Assembly (NCBI RefSeq): GCF_900184945.1
Contig: NZ_FXYF01000024.1
Location: forward strand, 1 to 41,485
Source: Antarctobacter aquimaris
GTDB lineage: Bacteria; Pseudomonadota; Alphaproteobacteria; Rhodobacterales; Rhodobacteraceae
Direction of reading: 5' to 3'
DNA length: 41,485 bases
The position numbers were made by a program, and so were the translations under genes. Below, piece by piece: positions 34,870 through 41,485 of this stretch. Under the pieces are notes generated by a model. That model was not told where the DNA came from and did no database searches. It saw nothing but the letters and a program-made list of their open reading frames with translations. The stretch's first letter is position 1. The number at the start of each line of letters is the position of its first letter.

Positions 34870-36057
34870 TTACTTGAACTCGACGGTTTCGGCCTTGCCG
34901 CCGGTGATGGTGTAGTGGCGGTAGCTGCCGGCGGCCTCGCCCGGTCCGATCAGCTCCACGCCCGACGCGCCGACATAGTCGACGTCACCGCCGGAGGCGA
35001 GGATTTCCAGCGCCTTGCCCAGTTCGCCCGGCAGGATCGGCTCGCCCGGGGCGTTGGCCACGTCCAGCAGGTTGGCGGCCACGGCCTCGGAGGTGGCGGC
35101 GCCACCCTTCATCATGGCCATCGCGATCAGCGCCGCAGCGTCATAGCTTTCGCGCGTGAACGAGCTTTCGCCGTTGATGCCGGCCGCCGCGGTGATCGTC
35201 GCGAAGGCATCCGCGCCGGCGCCCTGCGCCCACGGAACCGACCCGAACGAGCCTTCCAGCGCGTCGGCCAGTTCGGAGAACAGGTTGTCGCCGTACATGC
35301 CGTCGGCCAGGATGTAGGTGTCGAAGGCGCCGGTGTCATAGGAGGCCTGGATGATGCCCTTGCCGCCCTGGTCGGTGTAGCCGAACACGGCCAGTGCCTG
35401 GCCGCCGGCCGAGGCGAGCGCGCCGATTTCGGCCGAGTAGTCGGCCTTGCCGTCGTCATGCGGCGACGACAGGGTGATGGTGCCCTCGAACGACGAGGCG
35501 AAAGCGTCTGCAAGACCCTTGCCGTAGTCGTTGTTGGTGTAGGTCACGGCGACCTCGGTGATGCCCTTTTCCTTCAGGATCTCGGCCAGGACGGCGCCCT
35601 GGCGCGCGTCGGAAGGCGCGGTGCGGAAGAACAGGCCGTTGTCCTCGGCGGTCGACAGCGCCGGCGAGGTGGCCGAGGGCGACACCATCGCGATGCCCTT
35701 GGGCACGGCCACGTTGGCCAGCACGGCGCCGGTCACGCCCGAGCAATCCGCGCCGACGATGGCGGCGGCGCCTTCGGACAGCAGCCGTTCGGCCGCGGCG
35801 GTGGCGGCGGCGGCGTCGACGCAGGTCGAGTCGGCGCGCGCGCTCGACAGCATCACGCCGTCAAGGAATTTGCCCGAGTCGTTGATTTCCTTGAGCGCCA
35901 GCTCGGCGGCATCGGCCATCATCGGGGTGATGGATTCGATCGGGCCGGTGTACCCCAGAAGAACCCCGATCTTGGTTTCGCTGGCGTGGCTGCCGGCAAG
36001 GGCGACAGAAGCGGTCAGCGCGCAGGCCGTGGAGGCCAGAAGCAGTTTTTTCATCAT
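34870..36057 (-). CDS. branched-chain amino-acid ABC transporter substrate-binding protein
   Basis: A periplasmic type I binding protein of 395 residues with a signal peptide (about 1-21, KKLLLASTACALTASVALAG). The mature protein begins with TKIGVLLGYTGPIESITPMM and has the family segments VIGADCSGVT-like IVGADCSGVTGAV, SPSATSPALS and YTNNDYGKGLADAF. A Cys pair (DSTCVDAA and GADCSGV) could form a disulfide. ATG ATG at the start follows AGGGAG. It is the first gene of the liv operon, so the promoter lies in the 160 bases before the divergent sugar dehydrogenase. The substrate could be branched-chain or other amino acids, or amides; it cannot be told from sequence. Confidence 0.94.
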   Translation of the reverse strand: MMKKLLLASTACALTASVALAGSHASETKIGVLLGYTGPIESITPMMADAAELALKEINDSGKFLDGVMLSSARADSTCVDAAAATAAAERLLSEGAAAIVGADCSGVTGAVLANVAVPKGIAMVSPSATSPALSTAEDNGLFFRTAPSDARQGAVLAEILKEKGITEVAVTYTNNDYGKGLADAFASSFEGTITLSSPHDDGKADYSAEIGALASAGGQALAVFGYTDQGGKGIIQASYDTGAFDTYILADGMYGDNLFSELADALEGSFGSVPWAQGAGADAFATITAAAGINGESSFTRESYDAAALIAMAMMKGGAATSEAVAANLLDVANAPGEPILPGELGKALEILASGGDVDYVGASGVELIGPGEAAGSYRHYTITGGKAETVEFK

Positions 36058-36217
36058 TTAACTCCCTAGTTGGATCTTGCGTCCTGCGCGGAGCCTATTC
36101 AGCCTTTCGAGAAAAGAAAAGGCCCGATGCGACATGTGCGCGCGTGCAAACCCAGCGTCATCCTCTTGTCCCGCGCGCGTCCGAGTCCATATGCCCAAGG
36201 ACACAGGAGGTGCCCCC

Positions 36218-37336
36218 ATGACGCGTTACGCCGCAACGTTCGCTGTTGGCCTGACACTGGCCGCGCCGCTGCACGCAGAGACGATCCAGACCGCCGCCGG
36301 GCCAATGACGGCCGAGCCGGTGGTCGAGGGGCTGGAGATCCCCTGGGCCTTCGGGTTTCTGCCCGGAGGCGCGATCGTGGTGACGGAACGCGACGGCCGC
36401 CTGCTGCACGTTCTTGACGGCGTCACGACCGAGGTGCGCGGCACCCCGCGTGTCGTGACGGACGGGCAGGGCGGATTGCTGGACGTGCTGGTGCCCTCCG
36501 ACTTTGCCGAGCGGCGCGAGCTGTTCTTTACCTATGCCAAGCGGCAGGGGTTTCGCGGGTCGGGCACGGCGGTCTACCGGGCGCGGCTGTCCGAGGATGG
36601 CACGCGGCTGGAGGACGGCGAGACGATCTTCGAGATCGCGCGCGGGTCGGGCGGCGGCTTTCACTTCGGCTCGCGGCTGGTCGAGGCGCCCGAGGGGCAT
36701 CTGTACGTCACCATCGGCGACCGGGGCGCCGACGCGATGGCGCAGGACCTGGCGATGCACAACGGATCCGTCCTGCGCATCACGCGGGACGGCGACCCCG
36801 CGCCTGGCAACCCGCTGCTGGACCGCGACGGCGCACTGCCCGAAATCTGGTCCTGGGGCCACCGCAACCCGCAGGGCGCGGCGCTGGACGCCTCCGGTCA
36901 GCTCTGGGTGGCCGAACATGGCGCGCGCGGCGGTGACGAGGTCAACCGGATCGACCCCGGCGTGAACTACGGCTGGCCGGTGATTTCCTACGGGGTGAAC
37001 TACGACGGCTCGAAGATCGGACAGGGAACGGCGCTGGAGGGCATGGCGCAGCCGGTGTCCTACTGGGATCCGTCGATCGCGCCCTCGGGGATGACCTTCT
37101 ATGATGGTGATATCGCTGGCGCAGTGGCGGACTGGGCGGGCAACGCCTTTGTCGGCTCGCTGAAGTTCGATTATGTCTCGCGGCTCGCCGGCGATCCGCT
37201 GGCCGAGGTCGAGCGTATCTCCGGTGAGTCGACGATCCGCGTGCGCGACGTGGCGCAGGGACCGGACGGCGCGCTGTGGTTTCTCAGCGAAGGCAACGGC
37301 GCGCTTTACCGGCTGGTCCCGGCCGAAAGCGGCTGA
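36218..37336 (+). CDS. soluble PQQ-type sugar/aldose dehydrogenase (GSDH family)
   Basis: A periplasmic six-bladed beta-propeller oxidoreductase of the Ylii/aldose sugar dehydrogenase family, 372 residues. The signal peptide is about 1-20 (ends APLHAE). Family segments are LEIPWAFGFLPGG, VTERDGRL, FHFGSRLVEAPEGHLYVTIGD and IWSWGHRNPQGAAL. Near the PQQ/calcium site are WVAEHGARGGDEVNRI and GVNYGWPVISYG. AGGAGG lies 6 bases before the ATG. It is divergent from the liv operon. No PQQ synthesis genes are in the window. The sugar substrate is unknown. Confidence 0.92.
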   Translation: MTRYAATFAVGLTLAAPLHAETIQTAAGPMTAEPVVEGLEIPWAFGFLPGGAIVVTERDGRLLHVLDGVTTEVRGTPRVVTDGQGGLLDVLVPSDFAERRELFFTYAKRQGFRGSGTAVYRARLSEDGTRLEDGETIFEIARGSGGGFHFGSRLVEAPEGHLYVTIGDRGADAMAQDLAMHNGSVLRITRDGDPAPGNPLLDRDGALPEIWSWGHRNPQGAALDASGQLWVAEHGARGGDEVNRIDPGVNYGWPVISYGVNYDGSKIGQGTALEGMAQPVSYWDPSIAPSGMTFYDGDIAGAVADWAGNAFVGSLKFDYVSRLAGDPLAEVERISGESTIRVRDVAQGPDGALWFLSEGNGALYRLVPAESG

Positions 37337-37518
37337 GGCGCTGCGCAAGGTTTTGCATTCTTAGTCAGGGTGTTGCTGGGCGATCTTCGCAAGTCGCCTG
37401 AGGGGTGCCCGTGACGGTGACATCGACGCATGTGATGCCGCGCGGGCAAGAAAACCATGGCGCCCCGGGGCCGAGGTTGTCAAAGTGCGCGGCATTGCAA
37501 CTGTCGGAGAATGACCCC

Positions 37519-37944
37519 ATGCGGATGACCGCCCTTTCCCTGCCGCTGATCCTGTCCTGCCTTACCGCGCCCGCCGCTATGGCGCAGGTGCGCGACAGCG
37601 TCTTTGCCAGCTACGACGACTACGCCCGCTTCGTCGACGAAAAGATCATGTCGCGCGATTTCGTCCCCCTCGTTCAGGAGCTGGGCGGCCGCGACGAATA
37701 CACCGCCGAACAACTGGCCGGCGTGAACGCCCAGCTGCTGAACGCGATGCCCGTCGATTTCACCGGCGTCACGGTGTTCCGCGAGACGGACCTGGGCGGC
37801 GGTGTCCGGCAGGAAGCCCGCATGTACTGGACCGGCGAGCTCTACGCCTTTTACTACGCGATCCTGCACGACCGGGGAGACGAACTGGTGGTGGTCAACT
37901 TCACGCTGAACACCTCCGTCGCCGATATCATGTCGCGGTTCTGA
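37519..37944 (+). CDS. small secreted protein of unknown function
   Basis: A 141-residue protein with a signal peptide (about 1-24, ends AAMAQ) and a compact mature domain with SYDDYARFVDEKIMSRDFVPLVQELGGRD and a Tyr/Phe-rich strand region (RMYWTGELYAFYYAIL). No cysteine remains in the mature part. I do not recognise the family. ATG codons at 37519 and 37525 are possible; CGGAGA lies upstream. It is 182 bases downstream of the sugar dehydrogenase and convergent with the acetyltransferase gene. Confidence 0.75.
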   Translation: MRMTALSLPLILSCLTAPAAMAQVRDSVFASYDDYARFVDEKIMSRDFVPLVQELGGRDEYTAEQLAGVNAQLLNAMPVDFTGVTVFRETDLGGGVRQEARMYWTGELYAFYYAILHDRGDELVVVNFTLNTSVADIMSRF

Positions 37945-37956
37945 CCTGCCGCGCCG

Positions 37957-38481
37957 TCAGGCCGGCGGCAGGTCCGCCGGCCGGGACAGGGCAAAATAGG
38001 CGGTGTCGCACCATTCGTGGCCGTCGTAGAGAAAGTTGCCCTGTTCGGTCCTGAGGTGGGCAAAGCCCAGCTTTTCCAGCACCCGGCAGGAGGCGGCGTT
38101 GCGCGGGTCGACCTCGGCGGTCATGATCTTCAGGTCAGGCAGGCGGCGCCAGAGATGCGGCACCAGCGCCGACAGCGCCTCATGGGCCAGGCCCCGGCCC
38201 CAGTGGTCAGGGTGCAGGATGTAGCCCAGCTCGCCCGCCTGCCACAGACCTGCCTTGCCGATGCAGCGGCCGTCACGCGCGATCACATATTCGAGGTCCG
38301 TCGCCATCAGGCCGCGCAGGAAACGCCGCGTCACGGCGATGTCGTCATGCGCGGCGCGTGACCAGTAGCGCATGGCACGCGGATGTGACAGCACGGCGTG
38401 CAGCGGTTCCAGGTCGGTGGCGCGGGCGGGCCGCAGGCACAGGCGCGGCGTGACGATCCCGCCCACTGCCGCCCCGGTCAC
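37957..38481 (-). CDS. GNAT family N-acetyltransferase (RimJ/RimL type)
   Basis: A 174-residue acetyltransferase_3-type protein. It has the N-terminal TPRLCLRPARATDLEPL, acetyl-CoA-binding LGYILHPDHWGRGLAHEA, and EVDPRNAASCRVLEKLGF, all standard for the RimJ/RimL-like group. The target may be a protein N-terminus or a small molecule. The likely start is GTG at 38481, overlapping the stop of the AraC-type gene by four bases (GTGA), so the two genes are translationally coupled. A GTG five codons downstream is also possible. Confidence 0.9.
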   Translation of the reverse strand: MTGAAVGGIVTPRLCLRPARATDLEPLHAVLSHPRAMRYWSRAAHDDIAVTRRFLRGLMATDLEYVIARDGRCIGKAGLWQAGELGYILHPDHWGRGLAHEALSALVPHLWRRLPDLKIMTAEVDPRNAASCRVLEKLGFAHLRTEQGNFLYDGHEWCDTAYFALSRPADLPPA

Positions 38482-39488
38482 ACCGAAAGACGCGTCGCCT
38501 GCGCGCCGCGCTCGCGGTAGGGGGTCGTCTTGTAATGCGCGCGGTAGCATTTCGAGAAATGCGAGGGCGAGGCAAAGCCGCAGGCCAGCGCCACGTTGAT
38601 CACGCTCATCTCGGTCTGCATCAACAGGTTGCGCGCCTTTTGCAGACGCAGTTCCATGTAGTACCGCTTGGGCGAGCGGTTCAGGTAGCGGCGGAACAGC
38701 CGTTCCAGCTGGCGGGTCGACATGCCCACGTCCTTGGCCAGGATCGCCGGCGAGATCGGCTCTTCGATGTTGGATTCCATCATCTGGATGACCTGGCTCA
38801 GCTTGGGGTGGCGCACGCCGATGCGGGTGGGCACGGACAGGCGCTGGGTGTCCTGGTCGGTCCGGATCGAGGAATAGATCTGCTGGTCGGCCACGGCGGT
38901 GGCCAGTTCCTCGCCGTGGTCGTTGGCGATGATCTGAAGAAACAGGTCGATCGACGAGGTTCCGCCGGCCGTCGTGACCCGGTTGCCGTCGATGGTAAAG
39001 ACCGATTTGGTCAGGATCACGTCCTCGAATTCCTCCGAGAAGCTGTCCTGGTTTTCCCAGTGGATCGTCGCCTTCTTGCCGTCCATCAGCCCCGCCTTGG
39101 CCAGCGCATAGGTGGCGGTGCAAAGCCCGCCCAGGGTCATGCCCTTGCGCGCCTCGCGGCGCAGCCAGGACAGCAGGCGTTTTGTGGTGGCCTTCTGCAC
39201 GTCCATGCCGCCGCAGAGCACCACGGTGTCCTCGCGGTGCAGCTCGTCCAGGTCGCCGTCCAGCTGGAACACGGTCCCGGTCGAACAGCTGGCGGTCAAC
39301 CCGCCTTCGCCGACCAGTTTCCATTCGTACAGCCTTTTCTGCGACATGCGGTTGGCCAGTCGCAGGCAGTCCAGCGCGGCGGCGAACGACAGCAGCGTGA
39401 AGTTGTCGAGCAGGACGAAAACAAAGCGGCGCGGCTTGGCAGGCACCTTGTCCAGTTCGACGACCTGGCGCTGCGACGGGGGGAACAT
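38478..39488 (-). CDS. GlxA/GbdR-like AraC family transcriptional regulator
   Basis: A 336-residue regulator. The N-terminal class I glutamine amidotransferase (DJ-1/PfpI-like) domain (about 20-200) has [20 protein letters not shown] and [19 protein letters not shown]. The C-terminal AraC double helix-turn-helix (about 225-325) has [18 protein letters not shown] and [18 protein letters not shown]. The domain order and the THWEN-like [10 protein letters not shown] segment resemble GbdR/CdhR regulators of glycine betaine or carnitine catabolism, but the ligand is not proven. It is divergent from the DAHP synthase across 176 bases. Confidence 0.92.
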   Translation of the reverse strand: MFPPSQRQVVELDKVPAKPRRFVFVLLDNFTLLSFAAALDCLRLANRMSQKRLYEWKLVGEGGLTASCSTGTVFQLDGDLDELHREDTVVLCGGMDVQKATTKRLLSWLRREARKGMTLGGLCTATYALAKAGLMDGKKATIHWENQDSFSEEFEDVILTKSVFTIDGNRVTTAGGTSSIDLFLQIIANDHGEELATAVADQQIYSSIRTDQDTQRLSVPTRIGVRHPKLSQVIQMMESNIEEPISPAILAKDVGMSTRQLERLFRRYLNRSPKRYYMELRLQKARNLLMQTEMSVINVALACGFASPSHFSKCYRAHYKTTPYRERGAQATRLSV

Positions 39489-39664
39489 GGGGCAACCCTT
39501 CTGAGGCAGGGTGCGGTGCGCGGACCGCGTTTGGTTCGGCTCAGATGGTCAGAACTCCCCGTCAGCGTCAAGGGATGTCGCAAAAAACACGGCTGGTCAG
39601 GCCCGCGGGGGGCGGGTATACACCGGCTCCGTTAGCGCTCGAAACGATCAACCGGAGAGAACAG

Positions 39665-41035
39665 ATGACCGAGTGGCAGAAAGCGAACTGGCGCGACAAG
39701 CCGCGGGTGCAGATGCCCGACTATACGGACGCTGCCGCCCTGAATGCCGTCGAGGCGCAGCTGGGCAAGTATCCGCCCCTGGTCTTTGCCGGTGAAGCGC
39801 GCCGGTTGAAGCAGCACCTGGCCGCGGCCGGGCGGGGCGATGCGTTCCTGTTGCAGGGCGGCGATTGCGCCGAGAGCTTTGAGCAATTCAGCGCCAACTC
39901 GATCCGTGACACCTTCAAGGTGATGCTGCAGATGGCGATGGTGCTGACCTTCGGCGCCAAGGTCCCGGTGGTCAAGGTGGGCCGCATGGCCGGCCAGTTC
40001 GCCAAGCCGCGCAGCGCCCCGACCGAGGTGGTGAACGGCGTCGAGTTGCCCAGCTACCGCGGCGACATCATCAACGAACTGGCCTTCACCCCCGACGCGC
40101 GCATTCCCGATCCGCGCAAGATGCTGCAGGCCTACACCCAGGCGGCGGCCACGCTGAACCTGCTGCGCGCCTTTTCGACCGGCGGCTATGCCGACGTGCA
40201 CCAGGTGCACCAGTGGACGCTGGGCTTTACCGAAGGCGAAAAGGCCGCGCGCTACCGCGACATGGCCTCGCGCATCACCGACGCGCTGGATTTCATCCGC
40301 GCGGCCGGCGTCTCGAACGAGCAGGCGCACACCTTGCATACTGTCGAGTTCTACACCTCGCACGAGGCGCTGCTGCTGGAATACGAAGAGGCGATGACGC
40401 GCAACGACTCGACCTCGGGCAAGTGGCTGGCGGGCTCCGGGCACATGGTCTGGATCGGTGACCGCACGCGGCAGCCGGACGGCGCGCACGTCGAATTCTG
40501 CCGCGGCATCCTGAACCCGGTGGGCCTGAAGTGCGGCCCGACCACCACGGCCGAAGACCTCAAGGTGCTGATGTCCAAGCTGAACCCGGCCAACGAGGCG
40601 GGCAAGCTGACGCTGATCGCGCGGTTCGGCGCCGGCAAGGTGGCCGAGAACCTGCCGCGCCTGATCCAGGCGGTGCAGGAAGAGGGCGCCACCGTGACCT
40701 GGGTCTGCGATCCGATGCACGGCAACACCATCAAGTCCGCGACCGGCTACAAGACGCGGCCCTTCGACTCGGTCCTGCGCGAGGTGCGCGAGTTCTTTGC
40801 CGTGCACGAGGCCGAGGGCACGATCCCCGGCGGCGTGCACTTCGAGATGACCGGCCTGGACGTGACCGAATGCACCGGCGGCGTGCGCGAAGTCACCGAA
40901 GAGGACCTGTCGGACCGCTACCACACCGCCTGCGACCCGCGTCTGAACGCCTCGCAGTCGCTGGAGCTGGCCTTCCTCGTAGCCGAGGAACTGGTGGCGC
41001 GCCGGGCCAAGGCAGCCGAGGCGGCGAACGGCTGA
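39665..41035 (+). CDS. aroG: class II 3-deoxy-7-phosphoheptulonate (DAHP) synthase
   Basis: It joins phosphoenolpyruvate and erythrose 4-phosphate, the first step of the shikimate pathway. The 456-residue protein is of the plant-like type II (AroA-II) family. It has [77 protein letters not shown]-like [13 protein letters not shown] and [15 protein letters not shown]. The metal ligands Cys, His, Glu and Asp of the family fall in these segments. GGAGAG lies before the ATG at 39665. It is followed by a strong terminator. It supplies chorismate to trpE elsewhere in the window. Confidence 0.96.
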   Translation: MTEWQKANWRDKPRVQMPDYTDAAALNAVEAQLGKYPPLVFAGEARRLKQHLAAAGRGDAFLLQGGDCAESFEQFSANSIRDTFKVMLQMAMVLTFGAKVPVVKVGRMAGQFAKPRSAPTEVVNGVELPSYRGDIINELAFTPDARIPDPRKMLQAYTQAAATLNLLRAFSTGGYADVHQVHQWTLGFTEGEKAARYRDMASRITDALDFIRAAGVSNEQAHTLHTVEFYTSHEALLLEYEEAMTRNDSTSGKWLAGSGHMVWIGDRTRQPDGAHVEFCRGILNPVGLKCGPTTTAEDLKVLMSKLNPANEAGKLTLIARFGAGKVAENLPRLIQAVQEEGATVTWVCDPMHGNTIKSATGYKTRPFDSVLREVREFFAVHEAEGTIPGGVHFEMTGLDVTECTGGVREVTEEDLSDRYHTACDPRLNASQSLELAFLVAEELVARRAKAAEAANG

Positions 41036-41067
41036 AGATCGCCGCTCAGGTGTCTGGAAACGAATGG

Positions 41068-41094
41068 AAAAGGGGTCCTTTCGGGCCCCTTTTT
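41068..41094 (+). terminator. intrinsic terminator of the DAHP synthase gene
   Basis: An 11-pair stem (AAAAGGGGTCC/GGGCCCCTTTT, one G-T pair) with a TTTC loop is followed by a T-run. It begins 33 bases after the stop codon. Confidence 0.85.
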
Positions 41095-41178
41095 CACGCA
41101 GGCGGGCGGACAGGGCGCGGATCAGCGGAGCGCGGGCGCAGGTCCATGGGGCCGCAAATGACGACTGGCCGCTGCGCG

Positions 41179-41317
41179 TCATCGCGGCCGAGCGCCTTGG
41201 CCCCCTCGCGGACTGCGGCGCTTTCGGGTCTGGCCGATGGCCAGGCAGATCACCGCCACTTTCGCGAAAGAGGCCAGGATCACCCCGGACGCGAACATCA
41301 GTTTCGCGCGGTAAACC
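41179..41317 (-). pseudogene. possible fragment of a membrane protein gene next to the IS
   Basis: A minus-strand frame reads AKVYRAKLMFASGVILASF, then AKVAVICLAIGQTRKRRSPR, and ends at TGA (41181-41179). It has one plausible membrane segment followed by basic residues. Upstream it is closed by TAG near 41324, close to where the IS630 element should end, so it may be the tail of a gene broken by the insertion. It has no good start or Shine-Dalgarno. Codon pattern alone is weak evidence. Confidence 0.25.
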
Positions 41318-41338
41318 TTTGCCTAAAGCGTCACGCCT

Positions 41339-41485
41339 TTAACCTGAGACATATCCAGCAGCCTTGAAGTAGTTCCAACATTCTTGCTCCGAGTAGAGGT
41401 CGCAGACATGACCGATTGCTTTGAACATTTCGGTGAATGTCCTCGCGCCGATCCGTCTGAGTTGGGCCTTGAGCTTAGAGAAGGC
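41339..41485 (-). mobile_element. IS630-family transposase, C-terminal 48 codons (runs off the window)
   Basis: Reading the minus strand from the window edge gives AFSKLKAQLRRIGARTF, TEMFKAIGHVCDLYSEQE and CWNYFKAAGYVSG, then TAA (41341-41339). This is the typical end of IS630/DDE_3 transposases, with the helix after the catalytic Glu and the 'NYFKAAGY' tail. The start and the rest of the element lie beyond the window. The AT content here is higher than in the flanking genes. The terminal inverted repeat and the TA target duplication should lie near 41290-41335, but I could not fix them. Confidence 0.85.

Noticed and set aside
36102-36123. GCCTTT/AAAGGC hairpin in the leader of the liv binding-protein gene as an attenuator
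   Set aside because: Only 6 base pairs with a 10-base loop; too weak to claim, and no leader peptide is seen.

Overview
The window looks like ordinary chromosome of a high-GC alphaproteobacterium of the order Rhodobacterales (roseobacter-type). The pointers are the purM-purN-rnd, gpt, fabI, pdxH and two-domain cold-shock/DUF192 neighbourhoods, a long B12-dependent ribonucleotide reductase, a class II DAHP synthase and a complete liv branched-chain amino-acid ABC operon. This placement is inference from gene content and protein style. No marker gene such as 16S rRNA is present, and nothing looks like a prophage, conjugative element, CRISPR array or defence island.

Layout. Positions 1-317 are the upstream region of purM. 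Positions 318-3197 hold purM and purN (overlapping by 4 bases) and RNase D. A lipoprotein gene (minus) and sufE (plus) follow. A minus-strand 2-oxoglutarate/Fe(II) oxygenase comes next; its reading frame is cut by an in-frame TAA 37 codons before its apparent natural end. From 5.3 to 12.1 kb a minus-strand series reads fabI, a LysE-type exporter, gpt, a class I aminotransferase, a PpiD/SurA-like chaperone and trpE. From 12.2 to 14.4 kb, on the plus strand, are pdxH, a two-domain cold-shock protein, an overlapping secreted DUF192 protein and tRNA-Pro(TGG). A 726-base intergenic stretch then leads to nrdJ (15.2-18.8 kb). It holds a near-parS site, a CAC/GTG palindrome and a 5' leader that can fold so that the nrdJ ribosome-binding site is paired. 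A small coupled gene follows nrdJ.

From 19.5 to 29.5 kb lie a secreted ClpP-like/peptidoglycan-binding protein, two paralogous chemoreceptor-like proteins (21.3 and 27.3 kb), an MFS drug-efflux transporter, a small K+ channel overlapping a DsbA/FrnE-type oxidoreductase, an AMP-forming acyl-CoA ligase and an XRE-cupin regulator. From 29.8 to 36.1 kb the minus strand carries the liv operon in the order binding protein, livG, livF, two small secreted proteins, livH, livM. The last 5 kb hold a soluble PQQ-type sugar dehydrogenase, a small secreted protein, a GNAT acetyltransferase overlapping a GlxA/GbdR-like AraC regulator, and the class II DAHP synthase. The window ends inside the C-terminus of an IS630-type transposase.

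Functional links. purM/purN/gpt serve purine synthesis and salvage. The DAHP synthase and trpE are the entry to the shikimate pathway and the branch to tryptophan. pdxH supplies PLP. nrdJ makes deoxyribonucleotides. The liv operon is a typical marine heterotroph uptake system with two unusual small secreted proteins embedded in it.

I did not find a clearly novel multi-gene system. The best leads are the structured nrdJ leader, the interrupted oxygenase, the pair of chemoreceptors with conserved intramembrane His/Asp/Glu residues and a companion small membrane protein, the two Cys-pair proteins inside the liv operon, and an intergenic palindromic repeat family.
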